A stretch of DNA of 11,272 nt. Origin: Sphaerochaeta sp. (GTDB lineage Bacteria > Spirochaetota > Spirochaetia > Sphaerochaetales > Sphaerochaetaceae). Below the pieces are notes generated by a model, which was not told the origin of the DNA, did not search any database, and worked only from the letters and a program-made list of their open reading frames with translations. The position numbers and the translations under genes are program-made. Shown piece by piece: positions 5,487 to 11,272 of this stretch. Positions within the stretch are counted from its first letter, which is position 1. Every line of letters begins with the position of its first letter. The stretch is from assembly GCA_023228445.1 (NCBI GenBank), contig JALOBD010000072.1:1-11272 (forward strand), written 5' to 3'.

Positions 5487-5515
5487 TAGGCAGGTATGCC
5501 CGCTTTGCGTATGAT
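5487..5515 (+). promoter_or_regulatory. Candidate promoter of the HAD gene (leaderless arrangement)
   Basis: TAGGCA (5487-5492; 4 of 6), a 17-nt spacer and TATGAT (5510-5515; 5 of 6). The -10 ends 8 nt before the ATG at 5524, so the transcript should begin within about 1-2 nt of the start codon. No Shine-Dalgarno sequence precedes the ATG. The site lies within the short divergent intergenic space shared with smug1. Confidence 0.5.
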
Positions 5516-5523
5516 ACCTCAAC

Positions 5524-6285
5524 ATGGCACAATCCGATGACAAACTCAAGGCGATCATCTTCGACAAAGACGGCACACTCTTCGATTATGCCCAGGTATG
5601 GGAGACGGTGCTCACCGAATCGATTGACAGCGCCTTCGAGGCCATGGGCAAGCAAGACCGAGCGCAGGCAAAGGGGGCGATGCTCCGCTTGATGGGCATC
5701 GACGAGGCGGGCCGCTGCCTCCCCTCGGGACTCGTCTTCACCCACCGCCGGGTGCAAATCTTCCGCCGCTTCTTCCTCTACTGCATCCGTTGGCGGGTCA
5801 ATGCCATCAAGGCGATGCGCGCCTACTACCGAAGCGTAACCCACAGCGAGACACTGCTGAGTGAAAAACTCGCCTCCATGGATTTTTCGATGCAACAGCA
5901 CCTCTTCTCCTCCCTCAAGGAGAATGGCTGGCGCATCGGCATCATCACCAACGACAACGACTCCTCCACCACCCTCTTTCTCTCCCTCATGGGCCTGAGT
6001 GACTACATCGACTTCGTTGCCAGCCGTGACAGTCACTATCGAAGAAAGCCCCATCCCCAAGCGTTCTTGGAGTTCTGCGCCCGTTTTGAGCTCACGCCCA
6101 ACCAAGTGGCGATGGTCGGGGACACCATCACCGATCTGCTCTTCGCCAAACGCGCTGGCGCCGGGTACCGCATCGGAGTGCTCTCGGGCAGCAACGACGT
6201 ACGGCGCCTGAAGCGCCACAGCGATGTCGTCTACCGCGATATCGGCTCATTGATCACCGATCCCCGCCTCTTTCCCATCGATTAA
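5524..6285 (+). CDS. HAD-superfamily hydrolase, phosphoglycolate-phosphatase-like
   Basis: Probable soluble phosphatase of the HAD superfamily. The 253 residues contain motif I FDKDGT at 13-18 (nucleophile Asp14, acid/base Asp16), a helical cap of about residues 22-120 (C1 type), and motif II IITND with Thr142. Motif III Lys175 is in RRKPHPQ, and motif IV is GDTITD with Asp200 and Asp204, so all catalytic residues are present. The Gph/PpaX-like layout (cap between motifs I and II, RKP.P motif) suggests a small phosphorylated metabolite as substrate, but this cannot be told from sequence. The ATG at 5524 lacks a Shine-Dalgarno sequence and is preceded at promoter distance by TATGAT. It stands alone on its strand: smug1 diverges upstream and 549 nt without a recognisable gene follow. 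Confidence 0.9.
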   Translation: MAQSDDKLKAIIFDKDGTLFDYAQVWETVLTESIDSAFEAMGKQDRAQAKGAMLRLMGIDEAGRCLPSGLVFTHRRVQIFRRFFLYCIRWRVNAIKAMRAYYRSVTHSETLLSEKLASMDFSMQQHLFSSLKENGWRIGIITNDNDSSTTLFLSLMGLSDYIDFVASRDSHYRRKPHPQAFLEFCARFELTPNQVAMVGDTITDLLFAKRAGAGYRIGVLSGSNDVRRLKRHSDVVYRDIGSLITDPRLFPID

Positions 6286-6414
6286 TATCGCCTTGCACGC
6301 ATCACAGCCGTCTCTTCTCCCACATTGACGGGCATGCTCATCATATCGTGACACTGTATGTGGTGCTCGCGTTTTGCTCTTCCCCTCTGCGCCATATCTT
6401 CTCTCCACTCCTTT

Positions 6415-6428
6415 CACCTGAGCAGGTG
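6415..6428. repeat. Interrupted palindrome CACCTG-AG-CAGGTG
   Basis: Perfect 6-bp arms with a 2-nt centre in the non-coding stretch. A 6-2-6 architecture is compatible with a dimeric DNA-binding protein, but nothing ties it to a particular gene. Confidence 0.4.
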
Positions 6429-6510
6429 GCAGCAGCTCTCTTCATCCACCGGTTGGGACGCTCATCATAAAAAGGAGCAATCACCTGCGTCTCGCCATCA
6501 AAGCCGAGCG

Positions 6511-6524
6511 CTGTGCCTGCACAG
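6511..6524. repeat. Interrupted palindrome CTGTGC-CT-GCACAG
   Basis: Second perfect 6-2-6 inverted repeat in the same non-coding stretch, 96 bp from the first and different in sequence. Significance unknown. Confidence 0.4.
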
Positions 6525-6613
6525 ACTCTCACACGCTTGTAAGGGGTCCTGCCTAGTCATTATTCAAGAGTGGAGGTCACCTTTGTTGCGCTGCCGATGC
6601 CATTGCCATACGT

Positions 6614-6646
6614 GTTTGGGATTGGAACCCCATTCAACACCCAAAC
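6614..6646. repeat. Stem GTTTGGG / CCCAAAC with 19-nt loop
   Basis: Perfect 7-bp arms at 6614-6620 and 6640-6646. The stem can be lengthened by CGT/ACG (6611-6613 with 6649-6651) if two A residues bulge. There is no U-run on either side, so it does not look like a terminator. It is one of the few structured parts of the non-coding stretch. Confidence 0.4.
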
Positions 6647-6791
6647 AAACGAGCTTGCCCACCCTCACCTGAAAAAATTCCCCTGGTCGCGCCCCATCCC
6701 ACCACACGCCAAGCAGTGGAGAAATTACCAGGCTGCAAATAGGCCCGTTCATCCCGAAATGAAGTCATTAGTACCTTTCTACTACCGTTTA

Positions 6792-6820
6792 TTGACTAAT
6801 CATACAAACTCGGTGACAAT
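6792..6820 (+). promoter_or_regulatory. Candidate promoter of the acyl-CoA ligase gene
   Basis: TTGACT (6792-6797; 5 of 6), a 17-nt spacer and GACAAT (6815-6820; 4 of 6). Transcription would start near 6827, giving a leader of about 38 nt to the preferred ATG at 6865, which includes an SD, GAGGTGG (6850-6856). Confidence 0.5.
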
Positions 6821-6864
6821 TACCCTTGTCTAGTATGAATCTATCATATGAGGTGGAAACTGAC

Positions 6865-8574
6865 ATGAAACACGCGTGGGATGAACTGGATCACTATCGG
6901 GGAGAGTACTTCTCGGGCCAATGGCCCTCGATCATCGACATGCTCTTGATCACCGAACACCGGTTCGGCAACCGACCCTCCTTCACCGTCTTCAACCCCG
7001 AACGGGTCACCCTCACCTTCAGTGACGTGGTGGCCAACGTCAGGCGCGTCGGCTCAGCCCTCGCTGAGGCCGGGGTCCAGCAGGGCGACCGGGTGGTCAT
7101 CAACGGCAAGAACAGCCCCGAGTGGGCGATCGCCTACCTCGCCACCCTGTGGGCGGGCGGCGTCGTGGTGCCACTGGACAACCAGATGCAGCGTGATCGG
7201 GTGGAGAGCCTCTCATCCTTCGTCGAGGCTTCCTACCTCTTTGGAGACAAGAACATCATCGAGGGTCTCGATGCCAGCCACACGTGGTATCAAAACCTGA
7301 AAGGACGCGCCACCCTGCTCGGCGCGAGCGAAGGCATTGATTCGATCGGGGAGCTGAGAGCGAGCAAAGAGATCGACCACCAGCGCATCGACGAGCATGC
7401 GCTTGCGGCGATCCTCTTCACCAGCGGTACCACCGGAGCTGAGAAGGGCGCGATGCTCACCCACGCCAACATCGTCAGCGACGTCTACCAAGCGTGCGAC
7501 GGGATGTTCCTCTCCCTCGATGAGACGGATGTACTCTATGCACTTTTGCCGCTCCACCACTCCTACTGTTGTACCGCCGTGCTCTTAGAGGCTATCAAGC
7601 ACGGCTCAGAGTGCGTCTTTGGCCAGGAGATTGTCGTCAGCAGGATGATCGGTGACCTGAGCCGAGGCAAGGTCACCATCTTCATGGGTATCCCGCTGCT
7701 CTACAACAAGCTGCTTGCCGGGCTACTCAAGCAGGTGAAGAAGAAGGGTTTCGCCACCAATGCCCTGATCCACTGCCTGATGGCCATCAACGGGGTGTTC
7801 AAGAAGTACCTGCACATCAACCTCTTCCGCCCGCTCTTCAACAAGCTTCTGCTCAGCAAGGTGGGACTCGACCACAACCACATCCTCATCTGTGGGGCAG
7901 GCCCACTCTCGCCGAAGGTCTTCAAGCAGTACCAACAGCTGGGCCTCGATTTCATCCAAGGCTATGGCTTGACCGAGACGAGCCCGATCCTCACCCTCAA
8001 CCCCGTCTCCAAATTCAAGGTCGAGTCGGTGGGCAAGGTCTTCCCGCTCGTTGACATGATCATAGCCGATGAAGACGAACACGGGATCGGCGAGATCCGT
8101 GTCAAGGGCCCAAATGTCACCGCCGGATACTACAAGGATGCGGTGAACACCGCTGCCCTCTTCGATGAGGAGGGGTATCTGAAGACCGGCGATCTCGGGT
8201 ATCTCGACCGGGAGCAGTACCTCTACCTCAAGGGGCGGGCGAAGAACATCATCGTCACCGAGGGAGGCAAGAACGTCTACCCCGAACAGATCGAGGACCT
8301 CTTCCAGCTCTACGCCCAGGTCGAGCAAATTCTGGTTCGCGGCTACCAAGAGAAGGCCGATGTCCCCGGCGAGGCGATCGAGGCGGTCGTGTACCCCAAC
8401 AGCGAGTACTACAGTGAACACCAGGTCCCCATCAAGGAGGATTTGGAGCGTATCATCGCCGAAGTGAACCACCACCTCCCTCTCTACGAGAAGATCACCC
8501 GGCTCACCATCGCAGAGGAGGCGATGGACATGACCAGTACCAAGAAAATCAAGCGTGGTACGGTGACCATCTAG
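6865..8574 (+). CDS. Long-chain acyl-CoA synthetase-like AMP-binding ligase
   Basis: ANL-superfamily adenylating enzyme, most likely activating fatty acids with ATP and CoA at the inner face of the membrane; no transmembrane helix or signal peptide is evident. The 569 residues include the ATP P-loop TSGTTGAEKG at 186-195, GYGLTETSP at 366-374, LKTGDLGYLD around 441 and GRAKNIIVTEGGKNVYP at 457-473. The C-terminal A10 motif TSTKKIKRG follows, with the catalytic Lys near 561, so both domains are complete. The start is uncertain. The ATG at 6865 is preferred because GAGGTGG lies 8 nt before it; an in-frame ATG at 6835 and a TTG at 6826 have no SD but lie close to the predicted transcription start. 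It precedes mtaD by 23 nt, and the mtaD promoter overlaps its last codons. Substrate chain length cannot be deduced. Confidence 0.92.
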   Translation: MKHAWDELDHYRGEYFSGQWPSIIDMLLITEHRFGNRPSFTVFNPERVTLTFSDVVANVRRVGSALAEAGVQQGDRVVINGKNSPEWAIAYLATLWAGGVVVPLDNQMQRDRVESLSSFVEASYLFGDKNIIEGLDASHTWYQNLKGRATLLGASEGIDSIGELRASKEIDHQRIDEHALAAILFTSGTTGAEKGAMLTHANIVSDVYQACDGMFLSLDETDVLYALLPLHHSYCCTAVLLEAIKHGSECVFGQEIVVSRMIGDLSRGKVTIFMGIPLLYNKLLAGLLKQVKKKGFATNALIHCLMAINGVFKKYLHINLFRPLFNKLLLSKVGLDHNHILICGAGPLSPKVFKQYQQLGLDFIQGYGLTETSPILTLNPVSKFKVESVGKVFPLVDMIIADEDEHGIGEIRVKGPNVTAGYYKDAVNTAALFDEEGYLKTGDLGYLDREQYLYLKGRAKNIIVTEGGKNVYPEQIEDLFQLYAQVEQILVRGYQEKADVPGEAIEAVVYPNSEYYSEHQVPIKEDLERIIAEVNHHLPLYEKITRLTIAEEAMDMTSTKKIKRGTVTI

Positions 8575-8591
8575 CCACTGCGTGGTATCAT
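8563..8591 (+). promoter_or_regulatory. Candidate mtaD promoter (leaderless arrangement)
   Basis: GTGACC (8563-8568; 4 of 6), a 17-nt spacer and TATCAT (8586-8591; 5 of 6). The -35 lies in the last codons of the upstream ligase gene. The -10 ends 6 nt before the ATG at 8598, so transcription is predicted to begin at the start codon itself. Confidence 0.5.
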
Positions 8592-8597
8592 GGCCTC

Positions 8598-9875
8598 ATG
8601 AATGTGCTCATAACCAACACCTTGATCATCCCCATGACCGGCGCTGGGCTCACTGTGCGCGGCGACATCGGCATCAGTGGGGAGAGGATTGCCTTTGTCG
8701 GGAGAAGGGATGCATCCTTTGTCGCTGACAAAATCATCGATGGATCGAATCACCTGACCATGCCTGCACTGGTCAATGCCCACACCCACTTGGCGATGGT
8801 GTTGATGCGCAATTACAAGGACAATCTCCCCACCCTCCAAGAGTGGCTGGGAGAAATCTTTCCCATCGAGGACAAGCTCACTCCCGAGGATGTCTACAGC
8901 GCCTGCCGTCTGGCGATAGCCGAGTCGATCCAAAGCGGCGTGACCACCCTCTGCGACATGTACTTCCACACCTCAGCCACCATCCAGGCGGTCACTGAGG
9001 GCGGGGTTCGGGCAAATCTCGGCCTCACCCTCTTCGGAGATGAGACGGTAAGCCGGGCACGCATTAAAGAGCATGAAGCAGCCTTGAAGGCTGGCCACGC
9101 CCACTCTTCGGGGCGTATCACCCTCTCTGCGGCCCCCCACGCCATCTACACGTGCACGGCCGGCACCTACCATCTCGCCCGAGCCTGGGCCTTGGAGAAC
9201 GATGCGGTCCTCCACACCCACATCAGTGAGACACGGAAAGAGGTCGAGGAGTGCATCGCCGAACATGGCACCACGCCGCTGATGTACCTCAAGCGTATCG
9301 GGGCCTTGGATGGTGTCAAGTGCCTCTTCGCCCATGGGGTACACCTGAGCGACGAGGAGACAGCCCTGCTGGCCGAACTCGACGCAGCGGTGGTGCACAA
9401 CCCGAGCAGCAACCTCAAACTCGACTGCGGTATCGCTCCGATCGCCTCCTATAAAGAGAGAGGTCTCTCCATTTCATTGGGTACCGATGGCGCGTCGAGC
9501 AACAACAACCTCAATATGTTCGAGGAGATGCACATCGCAGCGCTGTTGGGCAGGCTCGGCGGCCACCTCAGCCCCTACGAGGTGCTCAAGATGGCAACCA
9601 TCGATGGTGCGCGCTCCCTCGGCCTTGAAGAGCGCATCGGCACCCTTGAAGCGGGCAAGGAGGCTGATTTGATCATGATCAACCTCACCCGTGCGCACCT
9701 GAACCCACACAACGACCCGTTCAGTTTGCTGGTATACAGCGCCCAGGCCAGTGATGTGGATACGGTCTTCTGTCAGGGCAAGATCCTGATGGAGAACCGG
9801 AATCTGGTCCACTACGATATCGACGCGCTGGTCGAGGACGTCAACGCCCGCTGGGCCGCCGTCCTCTCCCGATGA
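8598..9875 (+). CDS. mtaD: 5-methylthioadenosine/S-adenosylhomocysteine deaminase
   Basis: Zinc amidohydrolase that deaminates MTA to methylthioinosine and SAH to S-inosylhomocysteine. The 425 residues show the amidohydrolase fold with metal ligands His62 and His64 (NAHTHLAMVLMRN), His208 with catalytic Glu211 (HTHISE), and Asp297 (LGTDGASSNN). The putative substrate residue His181 is in APHAIYTC, corresponding to the Thermotoga TM0936 layout. Similar deaminases acting on guanine or chlorinated s-triazines cannot be fully excluded, but the next gene being mtnA argues strongly for MTA. No Shine-Dalgarno sequence precedes the ATG at 8598; a promoter-like TATCAT ends 6 nt before it. The stop is 16 nt before mtnA, so the two are probably cotranscribed. 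Confidence 0.92.
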   Translation: MNVLITNTLIIPMTGAGLTVRGDIGISGERIAFVGRRDASFVADKIIDGSNHLTMPALVNAHTHLAMVLMRNYKDNLPTLQEWLGEIFPIEDKLTPEDVYSACRLAIAESIQSGVTTLCDMYFHTSATIQAVTEGGVRANLGLTLFGDETVSRARIKEHEAALKAGHAHSSGRITLSAAPHAIYTCTAGTYHLARAWALENDAVLHTHISETRKEVEECIAEHGTTPLMYLKRIGALDGVKCLFAHGVHLSDEETALLAELDAAVVHNPSSNLKLDCGIAPIASYKERGLSISLGTDGASSNNNLNMFEEMHIAALLGRLGGHLSPYEVLKMATIDGARSLGLEERIGTLEAGKEADLIMINLTRAHLNPHNDPFSLLVYSAQASDVDTVFCQGKILMENRNLVHYDIDALVEDVNARWAAVLSR

Positions 9876-9891
9876 GCCAAGGAGGTCTCTC

Positions 9892-10929
9892 ATGGATGAA
9901 TCGTTCGTCGCCCTGATATTTCAAGACGAGGAGCTGGTCCTGCTCGACCAGCGCTTCTTGCCCACTCGCGTCGAGTATGTGCACTGCAAGGGGTACAAGG
10001 ACGTGGAGTTTGCCATACGCGATATGGTGGTGCGTGGAGCACCCGCCATCGGTGCCAGTGCCGCCTATGGGGTGTACCTGGCCGCCAAGGAGCACGATGG
10101 TGAGGCGGTGTTCCTCTCTGCCCTCGAATTCTTGGCCAATGCCCGCCCCACCGCCGTGAACCTGGCGTGGGCCATCAAGCGGATGAAGGGTGTCTGGCAA
10201 GAGCACAAGGAGAGTGGACGTGACAACCTGCTTGCGGCGTTGCTCCGTGAAGCCGACGAGATCCGCGCCGAGGACATCCGCGCCAACAAAGAGATGAGCC
10301 GGATCGGCAGCCGCGTCGTGCCCCACGGGGCGACGATTCTCACCCACTGCAACACCGGGGCGCTTGCCACAGCTGGGTGGGGAACGGCACTGGGGGTCAT
10401 CAAGCAAGCCCACTGGGAGGGCAAGGAGATCTTCGTCTACGCCGATGAGACGCGCCCGCGGCTACAGGGCGCACGCCTTACCGCCTGGGAGCTCGTCGAG
10501 GCAAAGATTCCCGCCAAACTCATCGCAGACAGCGCAGCTGCTACCCTGATCCGCGATGGGAGGATCGACTTGGTGATCCTCGGGGGCGATCGGGTGGCCG
10601 CCAATGGCGATGTGGCAAACAAGCTGGGCACCTTCGCCCTCTCGGTGATCGCAAAGGCGTACGGGGTTCCCTTCTACAGCGTCGTGCCGGTCTCGACGAT
10701 CGACTTTGCCATCCCCGATGGATCACACATCCCCATCGAGGAGCGGGATAAGAGCGAAGTCACCCATGTCGGGGAGACACAGGTCGCCCCATCAGAGATC
10801 GGAGTCTACAACCCTGCTTTCGACGTGACACCGCACCAGAACATCACCGGCATCATCACCGAGCGAGGGATCATTTATCCGCCCTTTGGCGAGAACATCG
10901 AGCGCCTTCGCAGAGGCGAGACGCTGTGA
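9892..10929 (+). CDS. mtnA: S-methyl-5-thioribose-1-phosphate isomerase
   Basis: Converts methylthioribose-1-phosphate (aldose) to methylthioribulose-1-phosphate in MTA salvage; related to eIF2B regulatory subunits. The 345-residue length is normal. Motifs: RDMVVRGAPAIGASAAYGV at 43-61, THCNTGALATAGWGTALGVI at 151-170 with catalytic Cys153, ADETRPRLQGARLTAWEL at 184-201, and LGGDRVAANGDVANKLGT with catalytic Asp233. NPAFDVTPHQNITGIITERG follows near the C-terminus. AAGGAGGT (9879-9886) lies 5 nt before the ATG, a strong site. It directly follows mtaD. Together they imply the route MTA to methylthioinosine to MTR-1-P to MTRu-1-P, with a purine nucleoside phosphorylase acting between. No mtnB, mtnC, mtnD or class II aldolase is present in the window, so the fate of MTRu-1-P is unknown. 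Confidence 0.96.
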   Translation: MDESFVALIFQDEELVLLDQRFLPTRVEYVHCKGYKDVEFAIRDMVVRGAPAIGASAAYGVYLAAKEHDGEAVFLSALEFLANARPTAVNLAWAIKRMKGVWQEHKESGRDNLLAALLREADEIRAEDIRANKEMSRIGSRVVPHGATILTHCNTGALATAGWGTALGVIKQAHWEGKEIFVYADETRPRLQGARLTAWELVEAKIPAKLIADSAAATLIRDGRIDLVILGGDRVAANGDVANKLGTFALSVIAKAYGVPFYSVVPVSTIDFAIPDGSHIPIEERDKSEVTHVGETQVAPSEIGVYNPAFDVTPHQNITGIITERGIIYPPFGENIERLRRGETL

Positions 10930-10983
10930 ATGTCCTATACGGCTGTCTGAAAGTCAGCTACAATCAACCCAAGGAGTCATAGA

Positions 10984-11272
10984 ATGAAAGAACAAGAGTT
11001 TTTGATCTGCAAGCACTGTGGAAACGTCGCCGCCAAGATCATCGACCGAGGCCCGAAGCTAGTCTGCTGTGGTGATGAGATGCTCGTGATGAAAGCGAAC
11101 ACCGAAGATGCCTCACAGGAGAAACACGTGCCGGTGGTTACCGTCGATGGCAACCGCCTTGAGGTGAACATCGGATCGGTCGACCATCCGATGACCCGTG
11201 AACACCACATCGCGTTCATCTTTGTGCAGACCGAGAAGGGGGGCATGAAGAAGATGCTCGCCGTCGATGGCA
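10984..11272 (+). CDS. Desulfoferrodoxin / superoxide reductase, N-terminal part (truncated by window edge)
   Basis: Reduces superoxide to hydrogen peroxide without making oxygen, an oxidative-stress defence typical of anaerobes. The 96 codons visible contain an N-terminal desulforedoxin-like rubredoxin-type iron site with Cys9, Cys12, Cys28 and Cys29 (CKHCGN ... CCGDEM), marking a class I (two-iron-centre) desulfoferrodoxin. The catalytic-domain motifs EKHVPVV (His48) and GSVDHPMTREHH (His68, His74) follow and provide three of the iron ligands. The remaining Cys and His ligands lie past the window end. Start ATG at 10984 with AAGGAG (10971-10976) 7 nt upstream. It follows mtnA by 54 nt; a TACAAT hexamer at 10959-10964 in that gap has no good -35, so its own promoter is uncertain. 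Confidence 0.95.
   Translation, partial: MKEQEFLICKHCGNVAAKIIDRGPKLVCCGDEMLVMKANTEDASQEKHVPVVTVDGNRLEVNIGSVDHPMTREHHIAFIFVQTEKGGMKKMLAVDG

Larger units (their letters stand above)
6286..6834. other. 549-bp stretch without a recognisable gene
   Basis: Lies between the HAD stop and the first in-frame ATG (6835) of the acyl-CoA ligase. Short open frames exist on both strands (about 60-105 codons), but none has a good ribosome binding site plus recognisable motifs, and their composition (rich in R, S, H, C) is that of chance translation. Visible structure is limited to two interrupted palindromes (6415-6428, 6511-6524), a 10-bp direct repeat GCTCATCATA at 6336-6345 and 6460-6469, a stem at 6614-6646 and the ligase promoter at the right end. 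No tmRNA, RNase P, 6S, SRP RNA or riboswitch signature was recognised. It may be a gene remnant, an unrecognised small RNA or a long regulatory region. Confidence 0.6.

Noticed and set aside
5475..5576. Upstream extension of the smug1 reading frame
   Set aside because: It would overlap the start of the divergent HAD gene, and AGGAG at 5485-5481 marks the ATG at 5474 as the start.
5227..6219. 330-codon open frame on the minus strand
   Set aside because: It is antisense to the HAD gene, whose catalytic motifs are complete. It has no recognisable domain and also overlaps smug1 in another frame; it is a by-product of GC-rich third positions.
6341..6550. Minus-strand open frame of about 63-70 codons in the non-coding stretch
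   Set aside because: I could not match it to any family and there is no downstream continuation; it could be a gene remnant but there is nothing firm to support a pseudogene call.
6570..6833. 87-codon open frame on the plus strand in the non-coding stretch
   Set aside because: It has some protein-like composition, but no SD-type site suitably spaced before it, no recognisable family and it runs through the ligase promoter; chance is the better explanation.
7723..8475. 250-codon open frame on the minus strand
   Set aside because: Antisense shadow of the acyl-CoA ligase; repetitive V/L/D-rich composition and no motif.
9841..10413. 190-codon open frame on the minus strand
   Set aside because: Antisense shadow of mtnA, without recognisable domain or ribosome binding site.
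1..11272. CRISPR arrays, insertion sequences, phage genes, defence or toxin-antitoxin systems
   Set aside because: No regularly spaced repeats, transposase or integrase motifs, or known defence domains were seen; the recognised genes are ordinary housekeeping or metabolic families.

Overview
The window looks like a housekeeping segment from a GC-rich, strictly anaerobic or microaerophilic spirochaete, possibly Sphaerochaeta/Treponema-like. This is an inference from three things: the SpoVG/Ctc/Pth/TilS/FtsH neighbourhood, the superoxide-reductase gene at the right edge, and strong G/C preference at third codon positions. No genus-level marker is visible. No CRISPR array, transposase, integrase or phage gene was recognised.

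Left half (1-5474), all transcribed leftward. Reading in the direction of transcription the order is smug1, ispE, spoVG, tRNA-Gln(UUG), rplY/ctc, pth, tilS, ftsH (5' part only; it runs off the left edge). It resembles the Firmicutes ispE ... spoVG ... ctc-pth ... tilS-ftsH neighbourhood without glmU, prs and hpt. The genes from rplY to ftsH are tightly packed: rplY-pth are 3 nt apart, pth-tilS overlap, and tilS-ftsH overlap by 8 nt. The tRNA is followed by a clear intrinsic terminator. rplY then appears to restart from its own promoter, which carries an inverted repeat over its -35 box and has a structured leader.

Right half (5524-11272), all transcribed rightward: a HAD-family phosphatase, a 549-bp stretch up to the first in-frame ATG of the next gene with no recognisable gene, a long-chain acyl-CoA synthetase-like AMP ligase, a 5-methylthioadenosine/S-adenosylhomocysteine deaminase (mtaD), methylthioribose-1-phosphate isomerase (mtnA), and the first 96 codons of a desulfoferrodoxin-type superoxide reductase. 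mtaD and mtnA are adjacent (16 nt) and mark salvage of the methylthioribose moiety left over from SAM use.

The observation most worth checking is at translation initiation. Most genes here have good Shine-Dalgarno sequences, but ispE, the HAD gene and mtaD have none. Each of those three has a sigma70-like -35/-10 pair (spacer exactly 17) whose -10 box ends 6-8 nt before the ATG, which predicts leaderless or nearly leaderless mRNAs. Other notable items are a perfect 13-bp inverted repeat inside pth, an Asn-to-Arg change at a normally conserved Pth active-site position, and a SMUG1-type uracil-DNA glycosylase, a family best known from animals.
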